Positions 1 through 7,594 of a DNA stretch of 10,637 nucleotides are shown here, piece after piece. This DNA is from Podila epigama (taxonomy: Eukaryota; Mortierellomycota; Mortierellomycetes; Mortierellales; Mortierellaceae), in assembly GCA_015679605.1 (NCBI GenBank), contig JAAAVE010000445.1:1-10637 (forward strand), read 5' to 3'. Position 1 is the stretch's first letter. Each line of letters starts with the position of its first letter. Made by a program: the position numbers and the translations under genes. Under the pieces are notes generated by a model that ran no database searches, was not told the origin of the DNA, and saw only the letters and a list, made by a program, of their open reading frames with translations.

Positions 1-2710
1 TATCAAGGTCCCCATCGAGATCTCGACCTACCTCAACAAGTTGCTGAGCGGTACCGCCGGTGGTGCTTCGCTCTTGAATGGTATTGGTTTGAGTGATTTG
101 GTCATTGACCTTAACTCACCCCAGACGATTGGTATTGACGCGTCTGTCCTCGTCAAGAACGTCACCCTCCCTGCCGAAATCAAGCTCAACTATGTCGGTG
201 CTAACGCCGCCATCAACGGTATCCCCATGGCTCAAGTCGCCGTCCCTGCCTTCACCATGGCCCCTCAGGGTGCTGATCTCGCCCTCAAGGTTCACGTCGA
301 GGTCGGTCTTCTCAGCACTCCTCAATTGAGCGAGGCTCTGTCTGGTCTTGTCGGTGGTATCATCAGCGGTCAGCCTTTGCCCCAGACTACCTTGATTGTC
401 TCTGGTGCTGTCTTTGGAGGCTCCTCGACCAATGTGTTTACATTCCTCCAAGGTGTGGCCATTCCTGTGGATGTCTCAGCTTTGATTGGCAAGATTGGTG
501 GTGTTGTCGGTGGTTCTGGCTCTCTCCTCAACGGTATCGGTCTCTCTGGCTTGGCCATCAACTTGAACCAAGCCCCCGTTGTGGGTATTGACGCCAACAT
601 TGCCGTCAGCAACTTGACTCTGCCTGCAAGAGTGAACGTTGGTTACTTTGGACTCGGTGTCAGCTATGGCGATGTCCCCTTGGTGGAGGTCTCTGTCCCC
701 AAGATTGAACTCGGTAACTCTGGCAACTCTTTGACGATCGGTACTCACATTGATGCTGAATTGAAGGAATCCGATGCTGCTCAAACCGTTGTTGCTGGAT
801 TGGTCAATGCTGTTGTGGCAGGTCAGGTCCCCTCGGGTAACTTGATCATCTCCAACATTGCCTTTGGTGCCAACAAGGACAAGGTCTTTGATATCCTCAA
901 GGGTGTCAAAATCCCCATCCCTGTCGCCAAGTTGCTCTCGCTCGTGCCCTCGACTCCTGGTGGCGGCCCCGCAGCCCCTGGCGGTTCAATTCTGGACAAG
1001 ATCACACTCAACAGCGCTGACATCAACATGAAGAACCCTCCTAGCATCGGTGCCGATGTTGACTTGGCTGTGGTGGGTTACCAATTCGACGCTCAATTGC
1101 TGCTCAACTATGTCAAGGTCCAGGCCTTCTTGGATTCTACTCCTCTTGCCACTGTGGGTGTCCCTGGCATCAAATTGGCATCGGGCAACAACCAGATCTC
1201 ACTCGTCGTCAACTCGCTCATTGATCTTGCTAGCGGTAACGAGATCCAGTCCAAGGTCGCTGCCATTGCTAACCAGATCATGGGTGGTGGAGGATCCCAG
1301 GATGTGAACTTGGTTGTCTCAAACATTGCCTTTGGAGGCAACGCTGGATCGGTCTTCCATATCCTGGACAAGGTCAAGGTGTCTGTGGCCTTGGCTCCTT
1401 ACCTCCAGAAGTTGACTGGTATCATTGGTGGTGTCACAGGTGGTACGCCTGCTCCTGGTTCGCCCACAGTCTCGGTCAAGAACCTCGAAATCTCTGCTCC
1501 TGGTGCCAACGATTTGTCGGTTGCTGTCTCGGCTGCCATTGGCGGCATTGGCTCCAAGATCTCGGTCCAGATGCCCTATGTCGGTCTCGAGGTCTCTGCT
1601 GGTGGCCATGGCTTTGTGTACCCCACCATCAACAACTTCCAGCTCCAGAATGGCAACATTGACTTGACGCTTGCCTTGCCCTTCCAGCCTGCTGCCAAGA
1701 ACGTGATTGCTTCGTTGTCGACCCCCGTCAGTCAATTGATGTTCACCTCGGTTGGCAATGTTCCCGGCTCGATTGTTGTCAACAGCATCAAGTTTGGAGC
1801 GTCTTCTAGCCAAGCCTTTGACATTGCCGCCAAGATTGGTCTTGAAGTCCCACTCAACTCTGTCTTCCAAAAGGCTCAAGCCTACATTAATGCCCACAAC
1901 CCTCTTCATGTGAACGACATGAACACGATCCTGACCCCAACTGGTATCAAGGCTTCTCTCTCCGTGCCCGGTATCCCTCTCGGTGTCCCCCTCAAGATGA
2001 ACTTCCCCATCTCGCTCTCTGGCTACCATAAGGGTAACCGCATCGTTGCCATCCAGGCTACCTCCATGACCTTGAACCAGTCGCCTTGGGCCCTTGGTGC
2101 AAGCATCACAGTTGTTCAGCCTGGATTCAGCACTGCCATGAATGAGATCTTGCCCAATGCTCTCCAGTGGAAGAACGCTCTTCAGGATGTGACCCTTGGC
2201 GGTGTGACCCTTGGTTCCTTCACGGCCTTGGGTGGTCTCACGATCACACCTCCTCCTGTCACGCTCTGGTCGCCCATCAATGTTCCTCTGAGCGCACTCA
2301 GGCCCCACATCTCGCCCTTGGGTATGGACTTTACAGCCACCTTTGTGAACCGCGGTCCTCTCCAGGTCGACATGGGCACTATGAACATCATGATTGAGCA
2401 AGGCACTGTCGATGTCCTCGAGATCACGAACCTGGGAGGTCCCATCCATTTGAACAATGGTAACCAGAACGGTGGCAACAATGCCCTTTCCATGAACGCC
2501 TCCATCAAGTTCAGTTTCCTCGAGTTCTTCACAATCTTGCCTTCCTTCTTCAACCCATCCAACTTCAAGTTTGTCTTTAACTTGCGTACCTCAAGTGGAG
2601 AACCCATGCCTTGGTTGCAAGATGCTCTGAACGGTGCACCTGCTTCCATCTTTAACAGCATGTTGCCTATCCTTGCCAACGCTATCAAGAACGTTAACTT
2701 TGTCTTTTAA
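1..2710 (+). CDS. Large tandem-module DUF3712-like protein, C-terminal part (5' truncated by window edge)
   Basis: The frame is open from the left edge (first full codon at base 2) to a TAA at 2708-2710, giving 902 visible residues and no intron. No start codon is visible; internal ATG or TTG codons should not be taken as the start. The protein is built of diverged modules of about 150 residues, rich in Gly, Val, Ile, Leu, Asn and Ser. Modules 1-3 begin near bases 64, 510 and 980. They share an opening such as SLLNGIGLS, an LP.....NYVG-like strand, and a closing NIAFGGN / VFDILKGVKIPI pattern followed by a Gly/Pro-rich linker. Modules 4 and 5 (from about 1464 and 1899) and a C-terminal module (from about 2325) are more diverged. 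This beta-rich pattern fits the fungal DUF3712 family, related to LEA14/WHy folds. Family members often carry one N-terminal membrane helix followed by extracytoplasmic repeats, but that part lies outside the window. No enzymatic residues are recognisable and the function is unknown. Confidence 0.85.
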   Translation, partial: IKVPIEISTYLNKLLSGTAGGASLLNGIGLSDLVIDLNSPQTIGIDASVLVKNVTLPAEIKLNYVGANAAINGIPMAQVAVPAFTMAPQGADLALKVHVEVGLLSTPQLSEALSGLVGGIISGQPLPQTTLIVSGAVFGGSSTNVFTFLQGVAIPVDVSALIGKIGGVVGGSGSLLNGIGLSGLAINLNQAPVVGIDANIAVSNLTLPARVNVGYFGLGVSYGDVPLVEVSVPKIELGNSGNSLTIGTHIDAELKESDAAQTVVAGLVNAVVAGQVPSGNLIISNIAFGANKDKVFDILKGVKIPIPVAKLLSLVPSTPGGGPAAPGGSILDKITLNSADINMKNPPSIGADVDLAVVGYQFDAQLLLNYVKVQAFLDSTPLATVGVPGIKLASGNNQISLVVNSLIDLASGNEIQSKVAAIANQIMGGGGSQDVNLVVSNIAFGGNAGSVFHILDKVKVSVALAPYLQKLTGIIGGVTGGTPAPGSPTVSVKNLEISAPGANDLSVAVSAAIGGIGSKISVQMPYVGLEVSAGGHGFVYPTINNFQLQNGNIDLTLALPFQPAAKNVIASLSTPVSQLMFTSVGNVPGSIVVNSIKFGASSSQAFDIAAKIGLEVPLNSVFQKAQAYINAHNPLHVNDMNTILTPTGIKASLSVPGIPLGVPLKMNFPISLSGYHKGNRIVAIQATSMTLNQSPWALGASITVVQPGFSTAMNEILPNALQWKNALQDVTLGGVTLGSFTALGGLTITPPPVTLWSPINVPLSALRPHISPLGMDFTATFVNRGPLQVDMGTMNIMIEQGTVDVLEITNLGGPIHLNNGNQNGGNNALSMNASIKFSFLEFFTILPSFFNPSNFKFVFNLRTSSGEPMPWLQDALNGAPASIFNSMLPILANAIKNVNFVF

Positions 2711-2808
2711 CACAAAATATGCATCTGAATGACAAAGTGTGAGAAGTAGTAGAAGGAGAAGAAGAAGAAGAAAAGTAATGACATTTATCTATCTCACTTT
2801 TTGAACAT

Positions 2809-2814
2809 AATAAA
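2809..2814 (+). promoter_or_regulatory. Poly(A) signal AATAAA for the DUF3712-like gene
   Basis: A canonical AATAAA lies about 100 bases after the stop codon at 2710, followed by a U-rich stretch. Position and sequence fit a cleavage/polyadenylation signal. It is assigned by motif only. Confidence 0.55.
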
Positions 2815-2950
2815 ATATATTTTTACATAGCTTACCATACTTCATTTCCTTATATATATATTTTTTAATATACACTTGTACATGAACCAATGGTGAAAAA
2901 AAGAAAAGGGAGAGAAAGAAGTGTAGAGAACCAAGACGGATCATGACAGA

Positions 2951-3014
2951 AACCATGGGGCAAAAGAGCAAAAAAGGCCTTTGCCTTTTTTTTTTTTTTA
3001 TCGCGTCCATGGTT
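2951..3014. repeat. Nested inverted repeat with T tracts between convergent genes
   Basis: The outer arms AACCATGG (2951-2958) and CCATGGTT (3007-3014) are perfect reverse complements. Inside them AAAAAAGGC (2970-2978) and GCCTTTTTT (2983-2991) form a 9-bp stem with a 4-base CTTT loop. A TCATGA hexamer flanks each outer arm, at 2941-2946 (offset by four bases) and 3014-3019. It starts about 25 bases downstream of the NUP50 stop, so the NUP50 transcript probably includes it. Confidence 0.6.
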
Positions 3015-3037
3015 CATGAGATGATATATTTTTTTTT

Positions 3038-3043
3038 TTTATT
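3038..3043 (-). promoter_or_regulatory. AATAAA overlapping the NUP50 stop codon
   Basis: On the minus strand the last codon GAA and the TAA stop, followed by an A run, create an AATAAA. If used as the poly(A) signal it would give a 3' UTR of only a few tens of bases. The A-rich context makes a chance match quite possible. Confidence 0.3.
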
Positions 3044-5901
3044 CTCCCGAGATTGCTAAAAGCAATGCTTGTGCATCCTGCTCCAACTTGACACGCACCA
3101 TATAAACCTTCATACGGACATCCTCCATCACCAAGAACATGACATTATTTTGTTGTCGCCTCGGATGCGTCGGTCCTTCCGCTGGATTCGGAGCCGTCCA
3201 GGCATTCAATGTCACCAAGCCCGACTTTTCAGATCGCATAAACACTCTTCGCCGCCTCCATTTCTTACTATTCTTCTTCATCTTCTCCTCCTCATCATCA
3301 TCATCTTTGTCCTTCTCTACCAAATCTCTCTTCATTCGTTCCACCTCTTCCTCTTCTTCGTTTCCTTCCTTATCTTGATCTTGGGCAATGTCCGAAACTC
3401 GAAACTGCCCTACTCCCAAATCTCGATAGGAATCACCTTCTAGTACAAACAACTTGGCCCTGACCTCCATGACATTTCGGAAACCGTCCGTTGTCGTTAT
3501 CGTCGTCACATTGTCGTCCTGCGGCAATGTTGTTGTTACTGACGATGATGATGATGATAATGACGAAAAAGATGAGGAAGGTGCAGACGCTCCCTCGCCC
3601 ATTGCTAGCGGTTTAAATTCAAAATGACCTTTTCCTTCATGGCTCTTCTCCTTTTGACCCTCAACTCCTACGCTACTTGCAACAGCACCAGAAGCTGATG
3701 TGGCTGTAGATGTTGAAGGTGTCCCTGATATTGAATGGATAGAATCATTTGATCCGTTATTGCTTGTCGACAATTCAGCTTGTTGTTGCTGATGTTGCTC
3801 TTGTTGTCCTTGTTGCTGTGATTGAGACCTCAAAGATGATGAGCCTTGTCCTTGTCCTTGTCCTTGTCCTTGTCCTTGTCCGTGTCCTTGTTGCTGCTCA
3901 GAAGTCTGTCGACTCCGTTGTTGTCCTAGCGCTTGAAACGAAAATGGCTCGGTTGACGTGGACGAAAACAAAGTCTTGGAAGATTGTGTCGTTGATGCTG
4001 CTGCTGCTGCTGCTGCCGCATTCGTGCCAAACAATCGAGTGTTGGAATACATGGGTCGCGGTGATCCCATATGATGCATACTCTGTGATTTGGCTGCCGC
4101 CATTAAAGAAGTCGGATTCAAGGGTGATATCATTGTATTCGGTAGTGAAGACGATGACGATGTTGTAGGTCCTGGGAAGGATGAGGATCGAGAACTAGGT
4201 GTCATCGGTACATTTCCTTGCCCCCGACCTGTCGGCCCCATTCCTGAAATCTCTAGAGGACTTGCGATACCAAGACTCCAACCAGAGCCAGAACCAGACC
4301 CGTTACTCCCCAAAGTCGGTTGTCGGGAGGGGTCAACGACACCTTTGACAGAAGATGTAGGCATAGTCGAGATTGAAAAAGATGCCATGTTTCCTGAACC
4401 TCCTCCTCCTGACGTACTAAACTTTGCAAGACTCTCTTGCGCATTTGCAATCTTGTTCATAGGTATTCCAAAGGTCAGTTTGCGAGCTACATTGGGCGGG
4501 GCCACAGTTGAGGAGGATGGTGCAAATGCTGCTTTTCCATCGTTGTATGCTCCAGTCCAGATGGGTCCTGTGCCTGTCCCTGAGTTTGTTGTTGTGGTGG
4601 TCGTGGTCCCTGATGTGGATGTTGCTGATGTTATGGATGTTGCTCCTAAAGGGTGCTCACCTCCTTCCTCCCCCAACGAGGACGAAGAGATACCACCTGC
4701 CTCAGCCCGACTACGACCATATGATCTTGTCGTCCTTGAACCACCATCACCATTCAAGTGTGATCTCGTCCGAACATCATTCTCTGAAAGTGATCGCATC
4801 TCTGAACCTGTTCCTGATCCTGATCCTCGAGAAAAGACAATGGGCTTTGGTTCTGCGATACCATGATACTGCTGCTTGATCGCCTTGCGATGGTCAATAT
4901 ATTGTTGAAAAGTGTGTTCGAGGTTGATGATCGCATTCAACTCGAGCTCCCTTTGAATCCGCTTCAAAAACGTTGCATTGACCCCTCTCAGTGCCTTTTC
5001 GTACCCATCCTCGTTGAGGATCGTTGTGTAAGGTGTTCCATTGGACGTGGTACCATTGAACGGGATACTACTTGTCGGAAGTGAGACGGAGCTTCCAATG
5101 TTGAATGTGAATGTTGCTTTTGAAAAGATATTAGAAGTGGATGAAGATGAAGAGGTTGGTCTGGTTGAGGCGGGCGCTACTGTTGTTGATCCTGTGCTCA
5201 ATGATGTCGATGTGGTCAAAGAAGGCTGTGTACTACTGTGATGTTTCCCTGTTTTATGGCATTGAAAGAGTTGTTGTTAGTCACACTTTTTTTTTTCGTG
5301 CCCAAGTTACCAAGAACAGAACAGCAAAAAACACACGGAGATATACACACAACACACAATACCTGTCGTCTCCCGCCGAGTATTGTCGTCGTCGTCGTGG
5401 TTGTTGTTGTTGCGAAAAGAAGGAGATCTCTTTGAGCTTTCGTCTTGGTCAGTGGATACAGTCTAGAAAAGATGGAAGGAGTTGAAGAGATTCAGTCCAA
5501 TGGAATCATTTTACAAAAGGAACAATGACAGTGATTGATCCCATTTTGATCGATTGCATGTCCATTTTGGCATTCTTTTTTTTTTTCTACCAGTTTTACC
5601 TACCCTTGCTAACGAACCAATGCGCCGAAGGCTCTTGATACTGCCACACACGAAAATGAAGAAAACAACAAAAAAAAAACGCGTCAGCGTCAGAGTGTCA
5701 ATTTCCACACACACAGAATCACAATGCCATTTATCCATTCACACTCAAAACAATCAAAAAGTAAAATTACGGTCGTTTGGATAAAGCCTCCTTGTCTACT
5801 TTTTGATAGTCGCCTATCCGTTCCATTGAAGAGTCTGGATCGTCATTCTGAAGGTCGAAATCCTCGCGGGTGATCTCCCCGTCGTTAGGTCGTTTGGACA
5901 T
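3039..5901 (-). CDS. NUP50: Nup50/Nup2-type nucleoporin with importin-alpha-binding N-terminus and C-terminal Ran-binding domain
   Basis: Predicted nuclear-basket nucleoporin that binds importin-alpha and Ran and helps dissociate and recycle import complexes. My model has four exons (5901-5771, 5640-5604, 5462-5363, 5248-3039) and 825 residues; every junction is GT-AG and phases agree. Residues 1-56 match the Nup50 N-terminus: SKRP, ITREDFD, an acidic DDPD, then KEALSKR and IKSLRR. Residues about 172-219 (GYEKALRGVN...FQQYIDHRKAIKQQ) match the second conserved Nup50 block. The middle is Ser/Thr/Gly/Gln-rich with scattered FG-like motifs (TFGIP, LFGTN, FSFQ), a poly-Ala run and a (QG)n run. 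A Ran-binding domain occupies about 681-825 (EVRAKLF, LGVGQF, RVKLEQDAQALL), interrupted by a charged insertion at about 711-756. The long last exon alone has no upstream ATG, only in-frame TTG, which is why upstream exons were sought. Human NUP50 is shorter (about 470 residues). Family call is firm; exact N-terminal exon borders are inferred. Confidence 0.85.
3844..3891 (-). repeat. Coding hexanucleotide repeat (CCTTGT)n, giving a Gly-Gln tract
   Basis: The plus strand reads CCTTGT about seven times with one CCGTGT variant. In the NUP50 frame it encodes alternating Gly-Gln within the disordered middle region. Unit length is a multiple of three, so copy-number change would keep the frame. Confidence 0.9.
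5249..5362 (-). other. NUP50 intron 3
   Basis: 114 nt. It begins GTATTG at 5362 and ends ACAG at 5249, with a CTAAC branch-point match at 5280-5276 about 27 bases before the acceptor. It splits a Gly codon in phase 1, matching the exon 3 end and exon 4 start. Confidence 0.75.
5463..5603 (-). other. NUP50 intron 2
   Basis: 141 nt, GTAGGT donor at 5603 and a pyrimidine-rich TTTTCTAG acceptor ending at 5463, phase 0. A second donor four bases downstream (GTAAAA at 5599) would put a stop codon in exon 3, which supports the first donor. Confidence 0.7.
5641..5770 (-). other. NUP50 intron 1
   Basis: 130 nt, GTAATT donor at 5770 and GGCAG acceptor ending at 5641, phase 2. Without splicing the first exon reaches a stop (TAA) immediately after KRP, so splicing is required to reach the rest of the protein. 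Confidence 0.75.
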
Positions 5902-6320
5902 TATTTTATTTTGATGGAGTGTAAGTGATTTTTTTTTTTGTTGGCTGTATATTGTGGTGCCTCAACCTCCCTTTTGACAAGAGAGAGCGAGTGAGAGTGG
6001 GTATGAGTGTGTGTGTGTGTGTATGTGTGGAAATGGTATGTGAGTCTTGTGGTGTGACAATGTGCAATTGGAGGTGAATGTAACAAGGCAGACAACAAAG
6101 AAGAAGTAAAAGAAGCAATAAAAAGACGTGAAAGTGAAATTGATTTATATGAGGGTCACAGCGCGGCCATAATAAGAACGATTGGTCATAATAAGCATGC
6201 ACATGCACCGTGCTATTCAGGCACCCTGCTTATTTAAGCACCCTGCTTATTTAGGCACCCTGCTGTTCAGGCACACTTCTACACATGTTACTCTGGACAG
6301 GGACAAAGGGTACCATCCAT
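5902..6320 (-). promoter_or_regulatory. NUP50 upstream region / MMACHC 3' flank
   Basis: The 419 bp between the MMACHC stop and the NUP50 start, both genes on the minus strand. On that strand a CCAAT (6185-6181) lies about 30 bp before a TATAAA (6149-6144), and a second CCAAT is at 6071-6067. These could form a core promoter with a leader of roughly 200 nt. A TG-rich stretch (about 6008-6029) and a short tandem repeat are also present. Motif assignment only. Confidence 0.4.
6205..6274. repeat. 16-17 bp tandem repeat, about four copies
   Basis: Units lie at 6205-6220, 6221-6237, 6238-6254 and 6255-6270, followed by a partial GCAC. The consensus is close to GCACCCTGCTTATTYAG. Copies differ by one to three bases and one indel, so this is a diverged minisatellite. 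It lies 50-116 bp beyond the MMACHC stop and may be part of its 3' UTR. Confidence 0.85.
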
Positions 6321-7491
6321 TCACACAACAACCATGCTCATAGTCGTGCACTGCTCTTGACCTTGCTGGAACTTGATGGCACACTCTTCCAGAAACTCGG
6401 GCTGCTTCTGGTAATGATACCGCATCTGATTATCCGAGTACCGCCATTTTTGCCAATCTGGACGATGCAATGTCAGACTATGCCTAAACGCTACCCACTC
6501 TTGCCAATCCTCGGCATTCCATCCTTTGGTCAACAGGGCAGTCTTTGTCCTTTCCAATGCCGCATTCTCCTTTTCAATCTGTTCTGCTGATACCAGTCGC
6601 TCAAACGCCGGATTGTGTTCAATCGGCGTAGAGTCACGCGATAAAGTACCCGTTGGCTGGCTCGCAGTGATGAGTAGCTGCTCATTGTCCGAAATATCAT
6701 ATGGCAGGTCCACCATGATAATCGCCCTCATTCCGAACCATGGCCCATACACTGGATGCACATTCAAAAACGCCAGTGGGTTAAAGTACGCAAATCCTGC
6801 CGCATGAGCCACATGCTGGAACGGCAGGGTCTTGACTGGAGGCGGTACAAATCCTGTTGGAGGTGCTCCAGGTGGTGGGGTCCCTGCTGGTGGGACAGTG
6901 ATTCGCCAGTGCGAGAATGCGACCGAGAATGCAGTCGTTTTTGGCATTGGTGTTGGTGTTGCGGCGGCTGTGGAAGTGGAAGTGGAAGTGGAAGTCTCCT
7001 CTTGGTCCTCCTGCCCTTGTTCACGGTATAGGCCTGCGTCCTTGAGTGCCTGGAGTGTGACACGGGGGATGAGACGCTCACAATAGTGATCCATGGGGTC
7101 TTGACGCTCAGCCTCGGTGTCAAACTTGGAAGGTCGGTGTTGAGCCAGGAACGTCTCCCAAAAGGACTTGTTGCTGCCCACGATCAGTGAAAGAGTCGAC
7201 GTCTGGTTGAATGTATGCATCGGGTTCTCCATTCCCAGTTTGGTTGCATTGAAGCTACACATGGAGGAGGAGGATTGAATATGAATTGGATTGAAAATGT
7301 AGCAACTGTGCAGACATTTGACCTGCATGTATGTAATGGTATGCAGTGCAATGCTATGCTATGCTATGCTACCTTTGAGCTGCGAATGGATGGACAATGT
7401 CCAATCCAAGCTGGCCTAGAGATGTGCGGAGTGAGCTGAGGAATATGCGCTTTTGCTGAGCGATGGTATCGATTGAGAGTGTCATGGCCAT
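6321..7491 (-). CDS. MMACHC: MMACHC-like cobalamin-processing protein
   Basis: MMACHC (CblC) is a cytosolic chaperone that removes the upper ligand of imported vitamin B12 and passes cobalamin on toward methionine synthase and methylmalonyl-CoA mutase. Two exons (7491-7373 and 7254-6321), joined in phase 2, give 350 residues; the human protein has 282. Exon 1 starts MAMTLSIDT and ends in LGLDIVHPF, matching the human GFEVYPF segment. Further family landmarks in order are TLSLIV (60-65), DPMDHYCERL (92-101), QHVAHAAGFAYF (186-197), VHPVYGPWFGMR (205-216) and WRYSDNQMRYHYQKQ (310-324). The Arg in WFGMR matches the Arg of the human WFAIR motif, a site of disease mutations. Residues about 117-185 hold a fungal-specific insert with a Ser-Thr repeat and a Pro-rich stretch. 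An in-frame ATG at 7328 lies inside the intron and is not the start; the ATG at 7485 is an alternative to 7491. Family call is strong; activity is inferred. Confidence 0.85.
6970..6995 (-). repeat. Coding GAAGTG hexanucleotide repeat, giving a Ser-Thr tract
   Basis: The plus strand reads TGGAAG/GAAGTG about four times. In the MMACHC frame it encodes (Ser-Thr)n inside the low-complexity insert. Its frame-neutral unit resembles the repeat in the neighbouring NUP50 gene. Confidence 0.85.
7255..7372 (-). other. MMACHC intron
   Basis: 118 nt with donor GTAGCA at 7372 and acceptor GTGTAG ending at 7255. It contains a short AGCAT tandem repeat just after the donor. It splits a Ser codon (AG|C). Reading through from exon 1 gives an immediate TAG, so splicing is needed. 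Confidence 0.8.
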
Positions 7492-7509
7492 GAATTCAAA
7501 AAAAAACAA

Positions 7510-7535
7510 TGAATGAGAATGAGAATGAGAATGAG
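7510..7535. repeat. GAATGA hexanucleotide repeat
   Basis: About four copies of GAATGA. It starts about 20 bp upstream of the MMACHC start codon, so it probably lies in its 5' leader. Confidence 0.85.
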
Positions 7536-7576
7536 ATTTTGATAAGATTATTGAGATTTATTTTCGATTATTATTG

Positions 7577-7594
7577 AACAGTCAATTGACTGTT
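7577..7594. promoter_or_regulatory. Perfect 18-bp palindrome upstream of MMACHC
   Basis: AACAGTCAATTGACTGTT is its own reverse complement over all 18 bases, with no spacer. It lies 86 bp upstream of the MMACHC ATG on the minus strand. Such symmetry suits binding by a dimeric transcription factor, but no known factor is assigned. Confidence 0.5.

Larger units (their letters stand above)
2711..3038. other. Convergent 3' intergenic region
   Basis: This 328-bp gap separates two genes that point at each other. It holds a GAA-rich stretch (about 2755-2775), AT-rich DNA with a TATATATATA run near 2852-2862, and two long T runs at about 2986-2999 and 3029-3040. It should contain the 3' UTRs of both neighbours. 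No coding potential is seen. Confidence 0.8.

Noticed and set aside
1319-2449. 376-codon open frame on the minus strand
   Set aside because: Antisense shadow of the DUF3712-like gene; the composition (Arg, Asp, Gly, His rich without family motifs) follows from the coding bias of the opposite strand.
3069-3443. 124-codon open frame on the plus strand
   Set aside because: Antisense to the NUP50 Ran-binding domain, whose frame shows conserved family motifs.
4090-4866. 258-codon open frame on the plus strand
   Set aside because: Antisense to the NUP50 main exon, produced by its Ser/Gly-rich low-complexity coding; no recognisable domain.
5217-5248. Start of NUP50 inside the long exon
   Set aside because: No ATG is available in frame before an upstream stop, only TTG at 5219; the family N-terminus is found in spliced upstream exons.
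6205-6274. CRISPR-like array
   Set aside because: Units abut directly with no spacers, there are no cas genes, and the genes around it are intron-bearing eukaryotic ones.
7255-7328. In-frame ATG at 7328 as the MMACHC start
   Set aside because: It lies between a GTAGCA donor and GTGTAG acceptor. The upstream exon supplies the conserved GLDIVHPF segment in the right phase, while the 7328 start adds unconserved residues.
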